Source of the DNA: Provencibacterium sp.
GTDB lineage: Bacteria; Bacillota; Clostridia; Oscillospirales; Ruminococcaceae
Reading direction: 5' to 3'
Assembly (NCBI GenBank): GCA_022792175.1
Contig: JAAWAN010000020.1
Span: 1 to 64,000 of the forward strand
Length of the DNA stretch: 64,000 nucleotides
Made by a program: the position numbers and the translations under genes. The notes below the pieces were generated by a model. That model did no database searches and was not told the origin of the DNA. It saw only the letters and a program-made list of their open reading frames with translations. Of this stretch, positions 7,794-15,631 are shown piece after piece (within the stretch, counting starts at the first letter, position 1; every line of letters begins with the position of its first letter).

Positions 7794-8609
7794 ATGAAGG
7801 TAATGAATCATAATTCCGTAAATCAGATGATGCAGCGCTATTGGGCGAGTGCAAACGCGGCAAACGCGCGTGCAATCCGCAAGATCGCGTCGGGCTACCG
7901 CATCAACTCCGCTGCGGATGATGCCGCCGGCCTTGCCATTGCCCGCCAGATGAATGCACAGGTGACCGGCCTGAGTACGGCCGGACGCAATGCGCAGGAT
8001 GCCGTTTCCATGCTGCAGACGGCAGATAGCGTTCTGGGCAGCGTAGGCGAAGTGGTCGGCCGGATGAATGAGCTGGCCATGCGTGCAAGCAACGGCATTC
8101 TTTCCGGTGATGATCGCCAGATGCTCCAGCAGGAATATAATCAGCTCGCTACGGAGGTCGACCGGATCGGCCAGAACACCAACTTTAACGGCAACCGCCT
8201 GTTTGATGATTCAAGCTACACCATGCAGGTAGGTCCCAGTGCAGAAGAGACGATGGATATCACGATGGGTTCCATCTCCTCGGCCAGCTTGGGACTGGAT
8301 CAGGTAGATCTGACAAGTGCTGAGAGCGCGGGCAGGGCGGTCAACACTATTAAGAACGCAACGCAGATTATTGCCAGTCAGCGCGGAGAGATCGGCGCTT
8401 CAGAAAATCGCCTGCAGCATCTGATGGATAATCTGAGTGGCAGCGAAGTCGACCTGAGGCAGAGCCTTTCCAGAATTGCGGATGCGGACTTTTCCACCGA
8501 GGCGATGAACCGCAGCATTTCAGATGCGCTCGGGCTTACCACCATTTCTATGATGAAAAACGCCTCTTACCTCATGTCGTATAACACGATGCAGCTGCTG
8601 ATGCGCTAA
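7794..8609 (+). CDS. Short flagellin
   Basis: A 271-residue flagellin, the filament subunit. N-terminal D0/D1 helices are clear (MNHNSVNQMM, then KIASGYRINSAADDAAGLAI, QDAVSMLQTADSVL, QNTNFNGNRLFD), and the C-terminal helix carries NRLQHLMDNLSGSEVDLRQSLSRIADADFSTEA. The hypervariable D2/D3 region is absent, which explains the small size. The start at ATG 7794 gives MKVMNHNS; the frame is open further up (GTG 7746), but that part overlaps the promoter. The N-terminus differs from common flagellins (MIINHNxxAxN), and the protein ends MQLLMR rather than the usual LLQ/LG-R. It stands alone with fliS. Confidence 0.9.
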   Translation: MKVMNHNSVNQMMQRYWASANAANARAIRKIASGYRINSAADDAAGLAIARQMNAQVTGLSTAGRNAQDAVSMLQTADSVLGSVGEVVGRMNELAMRASNGILSGDDRQMLQQEYNQLATEVDRIGQNTNFNGNRLFDDSSYTMQVGPSAEETMDITMGSISSASLGLDQVDLTSAESAGRAVNTIKNATQIIASQRGEIGASENRLQHLMDNLSGSEVDLRQSLSRIADADFSTEAMNRSISDALGLTTISMMKNASYLMSYNTMQLLMR

Positions 8610-8620
8610 AGAGGATTTTT

Positions 8621-8657
8621 ATCCCCTTCCGGCTTTCGGGTCGGCAGGGGATTTTTT
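8621..8657 (+). terminator. Flagellin terminator
   Basis: ATCCCC (8621-8626) pairs with GGGGAT (8647-8652), with an inner CCG/CGG stem, and a T6 run follows directly. It lies 11 bases after the flagellin stop. Confidence 0.85.
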
Positions 8658-8870
8658 ATCATGCAGCCGCTTTTTACGCCTCCTGCCAAAAGAGCCTTCG
8701 GTGCGGCGGGAGGCAGATCAGGACCTTTCAGAGTGTGAATTCAACTGTAAAGGTAAATGGCTTTTCATATATTGAGCTCTTTAGGAAAGGCCCTGTCGCC
8801 GGGTGACCAGGGCGGTATTGGCGGCACTGGCCGGGAAAGCGGGGTTCCAACTTTTTTCTGGCGGCTGTTC

Positions 8871-8899
8871 TTGCGCGGTGCCCGGCGATATGGTAAGAT
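8871..8899 (+). promoter_or_regulatory. Probable promoter of nfeD-flotillin
   Basis: TTGCGC (8871-8876), 17-base spacer, TAAGAT (8894-8899), 29 bases before the nfeD start. The remainder of the gap 8658-8870 contains only a small hairpin (CCCTG/CAGGG near 8790-8815) and no gene I can support. Confidence 0.45.
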
Positions 8900-8928
8900 G
8901 GGAGAAGAAAGCAAGGGAGGAAAAGCGG

Positions 8929-9504
8929 ATGACAGAGCTGCTGGAAAAGGTTTATCTTTGCTGCATGGTGGCGGGACTGGCCATTCCGCTTTTTCACCTG
9001 ATTGCCGGAGGAGTAGGAAGCGCTCTGGATTTTGATTTTGACTTCGATTTTGATGGGGCGCTGGATGGCCTTTTGCCGCTCAACCTGATGGGAATCGCCT
9101 TTTTTGCCGTTCTCTTCGGAGCAATCGGAAGGCTTTGCCTGCACCGGATGAATCCCTGGCTGAGCCTGCTGGCCGGCACCGCCGCGGGACTGTGCGGATG
9201 GTATCTGCTGGGGCGCTTTCTTATCCGGCCGCTGCATGCGCAGCATTCGGCGGCGCTGCGCATGCAGCAGCTGCGCTGGCAGGAGGGGACGGTCAAGCTG
9301 GAAATCCGCCGCGATTTTGTCGGCACCATTACCGTTCTCAGCTCGGTCGGCAGCCTGATTACCTACAGCGCCAGGCCGATTGCCGGCGTGGATAAAATCG
9401 AGGTAGGCGAGCGGGTGATGATTGTGGAGGTGGATGAAAAGGAGCGCATCTGCACCGTTTCCCCCCTCGGGGACGGGGGAGCAGGCATCCTGCCTGCAGG
9501 ATGA
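8929..9504 (+). CDS. NfeD-like membrane protein (flotillin partner)
   Basis: A 191-residue protein with about three hydrophobic segments (residues 8-28, 47-68 and 74-97) and a C-terminal soluble domain (about 120-185: TVKLEIRRDFVGTITVLSSVGSLITYSA, then DKIEVGERVMIVEV) that fits the NfeD OB-fold. Such proteins sit next to flotillin genes and act with them in membrane microdomains. ATG 8929 is chosen for its GGGAGG site (8915-8920); upstream in-frame sequence is not protein-like. Between the first two membrane segments lies an odd acidic-aromatic run (DFDFDFDFD, about 9027-9053). It overlaps nothing; flotillin starts 63 bases later. Confidence 0.8.
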   Translation: MTELLEKVYLCCMVAGLAIPLFHLIAGGVGSALDFDFDFDFDGALDGLLPLNLMGIAFFAVLFGAIGRLCLHRMNPWLSLLAGTAAGLCGWYLLGRFLIRPLHAQHSAALRMQQLRWQEGTVKLEIRRDFVGTITVLSSVGSLITYSARPIAGVDKIEVGERVMIVEVDEKERICTVSPLGDGGAGILPAG

Positions 9505-9566
9505 AGAGCAAAAGGCAGATAAAAATCGGCTTGAATACAACAGAGGATGAATGGAGGAGTTTCTTT

Positions 9567-11126
9567 ATGCCGGAAGCTTTGAGTACGCTTATTATTGTAG
9601 TCGCCGCGCTGGTACTGATAACGGCGGCCATCCTGTCCACCTGGAAGAAAGTGCCGGCCGATAAGGCGGCAATCGTCACCGGGCTCGGCAAGGCGAAGGT
9701 GGTCACCGGCGGGGGCACGGTAGTCATCCCGGTTTTGCAGCGCATCGATTATATTACGCTGGAAAACATCAGCTTTGATGTCAACATGCAGGGCACGCTG
9801 ACGGCGGATGCCGTGCCGATTGAGGCGAGCGGTACGGTCGTCGTAAAAATCAAGAACGATGAAACGATGATCCGCTCCGCCGTCGAGCAGTTTAACTGCG
9901 GCAATCAGGGGGAGACCAAAAAGCACATTATGGAGACCGCGCGGGATGTCTGCGAGGGCAGACTGCGCGAAATTATTGCCGATATGACGGCCGAACAGCT
10001 CTACCGCGACCGCAAGACCTTCTCCGAGCGGGTCAAGGAGGTGGCGGAGGAGCAGCTCAGCGAGCTGGGTCTTGAGCTCAAATCCTTTACGATTAAGGGC
10101 ATCGGCGATCAGAATGGCTATTTTGATGCGCTCTCCAAGCCGCAGATAGCGGCCGTTAAGCGCGATGCCGAGATTGCCGAGGCGGAGGCCTACAAGGAGA
10201 GCATGATTAAAACGAGCGAGGCCAAGCGCGCGGGCGAGCAGGCGCGCCTCGAGTCGGAGGCGCGCATTGCCGAGGCGAAAAAGGATGCTGATATTAAAAA
10301 GCTCAGCTTTGACCGGGAGCGTCAGACCACCCAGGCCATCGCGGATGCTGCCTATGACATTCAGAAAAACGTCACCCTCAAAGAGGTGACCAACGCTGAG
10401 ATGGATGCGAATGTTCTGCGCGAGCAGCGCGCCAAAGAGGTGCGCGAGGCGGAGATTAACATTCAGATTGCGGCCGAGCAGAAGGGGATTGAGCTTGCGC
10501 AGAAAAAGGTGGCGCGCAAGGAGGCCGAGCTGCTCGAAACGGTTGTAAAGCCCTCCGAGGCGGCGCGTCAGCGCCAGGAGCTCGAAGCGCAGGCGCAGAA
10601 GGCGGCTGCCATTTTAAAGGCGCAGGCCGAGGCGGAGGCCAACAAGCTCGATGCCGCCGCGCAGGCGGAGCGCATTAAGCAGGAGGGTCTTGCGCAGGCG
10701 GAAATCACTCGGCAGCAGGGCTTGGCGGAGGCGGAAGCCATCCGCCAGCGCGGTCTTGCAGAGGCGGAAACGCTCGAGAAGCGTGCGGAGGCGCTCGCCA
10801 AGATGAATGACAGCGGCAAGCTGCAGATGGTTATCGATAAGCTGCCGGAGATTGCCCGCGCCGTTGCCGAGCCGATGGCTAAAATCGGGAATATCACCAT
10901 TATCGGCGGCGGGTCGGATGGCGACGGCGGCGCAGCGGAGGTCGCCCGCTACACAGCCGGTGCGCTCAAGGCGGTCAACGAATCGCTGCGCGACACCATC
11001 GGCTTTGATTTGACCGAGATTATGCGTGCCAACACCTTTGAGGGCAAGACGACGCAGAACGTCCGGCTGGATGTTTCCGGCATCCCCGCCTCCCATTCGG
11101 AAAAAGCGCCGCCGGAGGAGAAGTAG
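9567..11126 (+). CDS. Flotillin-like protein
   Basis: A 519-residue SPFH-domain protein. Residues 5-27 are a membrane anchor (TLIIVVAALVLITAAIL), followed by the SPFH domain (KVPADKAAIVTGLGKAKVVTGGGTVVIPVLQRI) to about 180, then a long Ala/Glu-rich coiled coil (about 190-420) that ends in three 11-residue near repeats of the form GLAxAExxRQx. Flotillins scaffold ordered membrane domains and affect signalling and cell shape. The start is ATG 9567 with GGAGGAG at 9553-9559; an in-frame ATG at 9501 lacks a site and overlaps nfeD. A strong terminator follows, so nfeD-flotillin is a two-gene operon. Confidence 0.9.
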   Translation: MPEALSTLIIVVAALVLITAAILSTWKKVPADKAAIVTGLGKAKVVTGGGTVVIPVLQRIDYITLENISFDVNMQGTLTADAVPIEASGTVVVKIKNDETMIRSAVEQFNCGNQGETKKHIMETARDVCEGRLREIIADMTAEQLYRDRKTFSERVKEVAEEQLSELGLELKSFTIKGIGDQNGYFDALSKPQIAAVKRDAEIAEAEAYKESMIKTSEAKRAGEQARLESEARIAEAKKDADIKKLSFDRERQTTQAIADAAYDIQKNVTLKEVTNAEMDANVLREQRAKEVREAEINIQIAAEQKGIELAQKKVARKEAELLETVVKPSEAARQRQELEAQAQKAAAILKAQAEAEANKLDAAAQAERIKQEGLAQAEITRQQGLAEAEAIRQRGLAEAETLEKRAEALAKMNDSGKLQMVIDKLPEIARAVAEPMAKIGNITIIGGGSDGDGGAAEVARYTAGALKAVNESLRDTIGFDLTEIMRANTFEGKTTQNVRLDVSGIPASHSEKAPPEEK

Positions 11127-11157
11127 CTGAAAACAGAGGTTTTTATGTTGAAGGGAA

Positions 11158-11200
11158 GCCCGTTACAAAATGCCCCGCATTTTGTAACGGGCCTTTTCAT
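11158..11200 (+). terminator. Terminator after flotillin
   Basis: A perfect 16-bp stem (11158-11173 with 11177-11192, GCCCGTTACAAAATGC) followed by CTTTTC. Confidence 0.8.
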
Positions 11201-11249
11201 TTTGTGCGGGCAAAAACGGACGGCTGAGGGAACCGGAAGAAAAAATAGA

Positions 11250-11276
11250 TTGACATATACTACTATATAGTATAAT
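11250..11276 (+). promoter_or_regulatory. marR promoter with palindromic operator
   Basis: TTGACA (11250-11255) is followed by the perfect 12-base palindrome TACTATATAGTA (11261-11272), which fills the spacer and runs into an AT-rich -10 (TATAAT 11271-11276 at a 15-base spacing, or TAATAT 11273-11278 at 17). A dimeric MarR protein bound here would block RNA polymerase, so autorepression is likely. Confidence 0.6.
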
Positions 11277-11294
11277 ATTATATAGGAGGTTTTT

Positions 11295-11726
11295 ATGCAG
11301 ACACAGGCGGGTTTTTTGATTTCGCAGATTAAGCAGATAGGGGGGCGGGTTTTTGAAAAAATACTGGCTTCCCACCACGTCCATGAGTTTAACGGCGCCC
11401 AGGGGAAAATTTTATATGTTCTATGGCAGAAGGACCATATCTCCATTATTGAGCTCTCCGAGCTTGTCGGACTGGCTAACACCACCCTGACCAGCATGCT
11501 TGACCGTATGGAGAAGGCGGGGCTCATCCGGCGGCTGCCGGACCCCCATGACCGGCGAAAAAGCCTGATTGCCCTGACGGACAGGGCGCAGAACCTATAT
11601 GAAAGGTATGAGCAGGTGTCGCAGCAGATGGATGAGATTTACTTTAAGGGCTTTGAAGAAGGCGAAATTATCGAATTTGAGCAATATCTGCATAGGATAC
11701 TCCGAAACATCAAGGAGGAGATTTAA
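11295..11726 (+). CDS. MarR-family transcriptional regulator
   Basis: A 143-residue winged-helix regulator. The DNA-binding part reads ISIIELSELVGLANTTLTSMLDRMEKAGLIRRLPDPHDRRKSLIALTD, the standard MarR helix-turn-helix plus wing (DxRxK/S). Flanking helices form the dimer interface. GGAGG lies upstream of ATG 11295. The gene has its own promoter carrying a palindrome and ends 1 base before the flavin-reductase-like gene, so that gene is its likely regulated partner; the inducer is unknown. Confidence 0.92.
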   Translation: MQTQAGFLISQIKQIGGRVFEKILASHHVHEFNGAQGKILYVLWQKDHISIIELSELVGLANTTLTSMLDRMEKAGLIRRLPDPHDRRKSLIALTDRAQNLYERYEQVSQQMDEIYFKGFEEGEIIEFEQYLHRILRNIKEEI

Positions 11727-11727
11727 A

Positions 11728-12315
11728 ATGGCAAAACGCTCCATGCCGGTTACGAATGACTTTTGTCCGCAGACCCTTTTTCTGTATGGCACCTACCGGG
11801 AGGATGGAACGCCGAATTTCGGGCTGTTCTGCTGGTTCAGCTACTATTGGGATACCGAGCTGGGCGCAATGGCCTGTATCGGCGGCGATAAGCTGACTAA
11901 GGACAGGATTGACGCTACCCGCGTTTTTTCGGCAAACCTGGTCACCGAGCAGATGCTCCCTCTCGCCGACTATCTGGGAAACAGGGAGGGGTACGATAAG
12001 CAGAAGATGCACTTTCCGCTGGAAACGCAGGAGGGAAAGGCGCTGCATGTACCCATCCTCTCCTGCAGCCCGGTCTCGTTTGAGCTGGAGGCCGTCCAAT
12101 CCCTGCAGATGGATGATGGGAAGCTCTTTCTGTGCAAAATACGCAATGTTTTGATGGAGGAGAGCCTGACCGATACGGAAAAAAGCGTGGAAGAGCGCAT
12201 ACGGGAGATAGCGCCCATCCGTTGCACCTGCTCGACCTACTTTGCTTGGAATGGCGATAGTATGGGAGAATGGGGAACGCCCGGAAAGTCCTTTCACCCG
12301 CATGCAACAAAGTAA
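11728..12315 (+). CDS. Flavin reductase-like FMN-binding protein
   Basis: A 195-residue protein resembling the flavin reductase-like/flavoredoxin fold (FMN-binding split barrel). Useful segments are GLFCWFSYYWDTELGAMACIGGDKLTKDRI, TRVFSANLVTEQMLPLADYLGN and the later CKIRNVLMEESL. These proteins bind FMN and serve as flavin reductases or electron carriers; here the substrate is not evident. The start at ATG 11728 follows AAGGAGGAG; the frame is open upstream but there it overlaps marR. It is translationally close to marR (1 base apart) and is probably controlled by it. A large hairpin follows. Confidence 0.75.
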   Translation: MAKRSMPVTNDFCPQTLFLYGTYREDGTPNFGLFCWFSYYWDTELGAMACIGGDKLTKDRIDATRVFSANLVTEQMLPLADYLGNREGYDKQKMHFPLETQEGKALHVPILSCSPVSFELEAVQSLQMDDGKLFLCKIRNVLMEESLTDTEKSVEERIREIAPIRCTCSTYFAWNGDSMGEWGTPGKSFHPHATK

Positions 12316-12397
12316 GTCAGGCGGGCGGTTCTCTCTCTGCAAAGAAAACGGGTTATTTGCCGCGCATATATAAAAGGGCCGGGAAAGGGCATAGAAG

Positions 12398-12460
12398 AAA
12401 ACGCCGCCGGCGGGATGACAGGAGCTGCTGCCTTCTTCTGCATCCTGCCGACGGCGTTTT
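12398..12460. terminator. Large terminator hairpin
   Basis: AAAACGCCG...GGCGGGATG (12398-12417) pairs with CATCCTGCCG...CGGCGTTTT (12441-12460) with one mismatch, flanked by A and T runs, so it could stop transcription from both sides. The gap 12316-12537 has no gene I can support. Confidence 0.7.
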
Positions 12461-12537
12461 GTAGCTTTTAAAAGCCGTCTTTGTATCTGATCATATAATT
12501 CACAAAAACAGGCGGGAAACCCTGTGAGATTTGTCTC

Positions 12538-12584
12538 TTGAAAAAAAGCGGCTATCCGATATAATGAGGGTGTAATCGATTACA
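12538..12584 (+). promoter_or_regulatory. Promoter with LacI/CcpA-type operator
   Basis: TTGAAA (12538-12543), 16-base spacer, TATAAT (12560-12565). The perfect palindrome TGTAATCGATTACA (12571-12584) covers the expected start of transcription. It fits the core of the catabolite-responsive element (TGNAANCGNWNNCA) and also a generic LacI-family operator, so it may bind the LacI protein encoded next, CcpA, or both. Confidence 0.75.
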
Positions 12585-12631
12585 AAATAAGCTGCCGCTG
12601 AAAGGCGGCAGGATTAAAGGGGGCGGTGGGA

Positions 12632-13645
12632 TTGAAGACCATCAAGGATGTAGCGAAGGCGGCGGATGTGTCGGTAGCCACCGTTTCCCGGGTGCTCAAT
12701 AATGATTCCGCCGTCGCCGCCGCCACTCGGGAGCATGTTCTGCAGGTGATAGCCGAGGTGGGCTATGCGCCGAACGCCCTGGGGAGAAACCTGCGCAGAA
12801 ATGCGACCAGGCGGGTGCTTGTGCTGCTGCCCTCCATTGCCCATGAGTTTCTGGCCGGGGTGGTGCGCGGCGCAGAGCAGGCGGCCTGGCGCCGGGGCTA
12901 CCAGATTGTGGTCTCCATGACCCATGCGAATGCCGAACTTGAGCGGCAGTATGTACATATGCTCCTGCAGCGCAGCGTAGATGGCATTCTCTTTATGTCC
13001 TCCCATCTGCCGGCGCAGGAATTAAGCGAGCTTTCTGCGCGCTATCCGGCGGTGATGTGCGATGAATGCATAGAAGGGGCGAAGGTCCCTTATGTGGGGA
13101 TTGATAATGAGCAGGCGGCCTATGAGGTCACCCGCTATCTGATAAAAGGGGGATGCCGGCGCATTGCCATCATTGCCCATCCGCAGGGGTATGCTTCCCG
13201 TTTGCGCACAAGGGGCTATCAGCGAGCGCTAAGGGAAATGGGACTTTGCGACCGCCCGGAATATCATGCGAAGGGGGACTACTCCTTTGCCTCCGGTGCG
13301 CGCGCCTGCCGCCAGCTTTTTTCCCTTGCAGAGCCGCCGGATGCTATTTTTGCCAGCTCGGACCTGATGGCCGCCGGGGTAATCCGCCGGATGCACGAAA
13401 TGGGCCTGCGCCCGGGGGAGGATGCGGCCATTTTCGGATTTGACAATATCCATCTTGCGCGCATACTGACGCCTACTCTCAGCACCGTTTCCCAGTCGAA
13501 GCTGCAGCTGGGGCGAAAGGCGATGGAGCTGCTGCTCGAAAGAATTGAAAACCCCGGCTGCGAAAGCCGGGATGCATGCATTGGACACAGGCTGATTTTC
13601 CGGGAATCTACCCGGCGAATAGAAAAAACTGCACAAGCGGATTGA
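12632..13645 (+). CDS. LacI-family transcriptional regulator
   Basis: A 337-residue repressor. Residues 1-25 are the LacI helix-turn-helix (KTIKDVAKAADVSVATVSRV), followed by the hinge helix (PNALGRNLRRNATR) and a periplasmic-binding-like sugar domain (GIDNEQAAYEVTRYLIKGG, PDAIFASSDLMAAGVIRRMHEMG, IFGFDNIHLARILTPTLSTV). I favour the TTG start at 12632: AAGGGGG (12617-12623) is 8 bases before it but only 2 before the in-frame GTG at 12626, and MKTIKDVA is the classical LacI beginning. It heads an operon of sugar-modifying enzymes and has a palindromic operator in its own promoter. The effector is probably a pathway intermediate. Confidence 0.93.
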   Translation: MKTIKDVAKAADVSVATVSRVLNNDSAVAAATREHVLQVIAEVGYAPNALGRNLRRNATRRVLVLLPSIAHEFLAGVVRGAEQAAWRRGYQIVVSMTHANAELERQYVHMLLQRSVDGILFMSSHLPAQELSELSARYPAVMCDECIEGAKVPYVGIDNEQAAYEVTRYLIKGGCRRIAIIAHPQGYASRLRTRGYQRALREMGLCDRPEYHAKGDYSFASGARACRQLFSLAEPPDAIFASSDLMAAGVIRRMHEMGLRPGEDAAIFGFDNIHLARILTPTLSTVSQSKLQLGRKAMELLLERIENPGCESRDACIGHRLIFRESTRRIEKTAQAD

Positions 13646-13666
13646 ACAGGAAAGGGATGGAACAAC

Positions 13667-14746
13667 ATGGGGAAAAAACTGAAAATCGGCATCATCGGCT
13701 GCGGAGGGATTGCCAACAACAAGCATATGCCTTCTCTCAGCAGAATTGAAGAGGTGGAGATGGTCGCTTTCTGCGATATCATCCGCGAGCGCGCGGAGAA
13801 GGCGGCGAAGGAATACGGCACCCCGGATGCCAGAGTCTATGAGGATTATAAGCAGCTGCTTGAGGATAAATCCATTGATGTGGTGCATGTGCTGACCCCC
13901 AACCGCGAGCACAGCTTTATTACGGTGGATGCCCTTGAAAGCGGCAAGCACGTCATGTGCGAGAAGCCGATGGCCATTAACTCAGCCGAAGCGCAGAAGA
14001 TGCTCGATGCAGCGAAGCGCACCGGCAAAAAGCTGACGATTGGCTATCAGAACCGTTTCCGTCCGGATTCGCAGTTTTTAAAGCGCGCCTGTGAAAACGG
14101 CGAGCTGGGGGATATTTACTATGCCAAGGCGCTCTCGCTGCGCCGCCGCGGCGTTCCCACCTGGGGCGTTTTCCTCAACGAATATGAGCAGGGCGGCGGG
14201 CCGCTCATTGATATTGGTACCCATGCGCTCGATCTGACCCTCTGGATGATGGAGAACTATAAGCCGAAAATGGTGGTCGGCAGTGTCTATAAAAAGCTCG
14301 GCGACCAGACCGAGCAGGGCAACATCTTCGGCGACTGGGATCCCCAGAAATTCACCGTTGAAGACTCCGCCTTCGGCTATATTGTGATGGAAAACGGCGC
14401 GACCATCGTACTCGAGTCCGCCTGGGCGCTCAACATTCTTGATCTTTCCGAGGCGCAGACGGTGCTCTGCGGCACCAAGGCAGGTGCTGATATGAAGGAT
14501 GGGCTGCGCATCAACTCGGTCCGTTATAACCGCCAGTGCGTCGATAAGCCGGACCTCAATGTGGGTGGCGTCGCTTTCTTTGAGGGGGCGCAGGCTTCTC
14601 CGGCCGATCTGGAGGCCCGCCAGTGGATTAATGCCATTTTGAAGGATGGGGAGCCGGTTGTAAAGCCGGAGCAGGCGATTGTCGTCACTCAGATTCTGGA
14701 GGCCATCTACCGCAGCGCCGCTGAGGGCAAACCGGTGATGTTTTAA
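13667..14746 (+). CDS. Gfo/Idh/MocA-family oxidoreductase (1)
   Basis: A 359-residue NAD(P)-dependent dehydrogenase of the glucose-fructose oxidoreductase/inositol dehydrogenase family. The Rossmann start KIGIIGCGGIANNKHMPSL and the family signature CEKPMAIN (about residues 102-109) are clear, and the C-terminal beta domain follows with GGGPLIDIGTHALDLTLWM. Such enzymes oxidise a sugar or cyclitol hydroxyl, often at C3. An AAAGGGA site precedes ATG 13667. It lies 21 bases after lacI. The pairing with a second family member and three TIM-barrel proteins suggests oxidation, isomerisation or cleavage, and reduction steps on one substrate. Confidence 0.9.
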   Translation: MGKKLKIGIIGCGGIANNKHMPSLSRIEEVEMVAFCDIIRERAEKAAKEYGTPDARVYEDYKQLLEDKSIDVVHVLTPNREHSFITVDALESGKHVMCEKPMAINSAEAQKMLDAAKRTGKKLTIGYQNRFRPDSQFLKRACENGELGDIYYAKALSLRRRGVPTWGVFLNEYEQGGGPLIDIGTHALDLTLWMMENYKPKMVVGSVYKKLGDQTEQGNIFGDWDPQKFTVEDSAFGYIVMENGATIVLESAWALNILDLSEAQTVLCGTKAGADMKDGLRINSVRYNRQCVDKPDLNVGGVAFFEGAQASPADLEARQWINAILKDGEPVVKPEQAIVVTQILEAIYRSAAEGKPVMF

Positions 14747-14765
14747 GGTATTGTGCGTATGAAAG

Positions 14766-14790
14766 GCCCCGTCCGCTTTTAGGACGGGGC
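14766..14790. other. Intergenic hairpin in sugar operon
   Basis: GCCCCGTCC (14766-14774) pairs perfectly with GGACGGGGC (14782-14790). No T-run follows, so it is probably an mRNA stability or processing element rather than a stop. Confidence 0.5.
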
Positions 14791-14814
14791 GCACAGAGAG
14801 GAAAAGAGGGTAAA

Positions 14815-15609
14815 ATGATGAAGCTGGGAATCATTGAGCAGCCGGATGAGAAGGGCTTTCAGCATGCGGCACAGTTCGGCCTTTCTTTTGTGGAATACTG
14901 CATCAACATCGGGCAGGATGTGCAGGAATTCGTATCCCGCACGCAGGAGCTTGGAAAGCTCTCCACGCGCTATGGCATAGCGATAGGAACGATTGGCCGC
15001 TGGGGGACCGATAAGGTGGATAAGCAGGGAGCGCTCATTGAGGAGGAGCTGGAAAACAGCCTCCGGCTTATTGATGCCTGCGCAGAGCTGGGCGCGGGCG
15101 TATTCAATACGGGCGTGAACTTTGTGGAAGAGATTTCCTACTATTCCAATGTAACGGCGGCCATCCGTTTTCTGGAGAAGCTCTGCGAGTATGGTGAAAA
15201 GAAGGGGGTACGGGTTGCCACCTATAACTGCCGGTGGAACAACTTTGTGCATTCCGATCCCGCCTGGTCGCTCATACAGGGTCATCTCCCGCAGCTGGGG
15301 ATTAAATTTGACAGCTCCCACTGCATCTATGCGCACGGCGATTATCTGGCCGAGATGAAAAAATGGGGAAACCGCTTTTATCATGTGCACATTAAAGGCG
15401 CACTGCAGATAAACGGCGAGCGTTTCGACGATCCGCCCGCCGGGCTGGATATGACCAACTGGGGCGCCTTTATGGGCTGCCTTTATGCGCACGGCTATGA
15501 CGGGCTTTTAAGCCTGGAGCCGCATTCCGCCATCTGGCGGGAGGGCGAGCTGGGGGATAAGGGAATCGCCCTCTCGATAGAAACCATTAAAAAGTATATG
15601 CTCCGCTGA
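14815..15609 (+). CDS. Sugar phosphate isomerase/epimerase-like TIM-barrel protein (1)
   Basis: A 264-residue protein of the xylose-isomerase-like TIM-barrel (AP endonuclease 2) superfamily. Likely metal-site strands are FNTGVNFVEE, VATYNCRWNNF, KFDSSHCIYAHGDY, HVHIKGAL and LSLEPHSAIW, though the usual Glu of the EDHE set is less clear here than in the two following paralogs. Members epimerise or isomerise ketoses or cleave 3-keto-glycosides. ATG 14815 follows a purine-rich site (GAGGAAAAGAGGG); ATG 14818 is equally possible. It is the first of three divergent TIM-barrel genes in the operon, 22 bases before the next. Confidence 0.8.
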   Translation: MMKLGIIEQPDEKGFQHAAQFGLSFVEYCINIGQDVQEFVSRTQELGKLSTRYGIAIGTIGRWGTDKVDKQGALIEEELENSLRLIDACAELGAGVFNTGVNFVEEISYYSNVTAAIRFLEKLCEYGEKKGVRVATYNCRWNNFVHSDPAWSLIQGHLPQLGIKFDSSHCIYAHGDYLAEMKKWGNRFYHVHIKGALQINGERFDDPPAGLDMTNWGAFMGCLYAHGYDGLLSLEPHSAIWREGELGDKGIALSIETIKKYMLR

Positions 15610-15631
15610 CAGGGAAAGGACAGGAAAGCTG

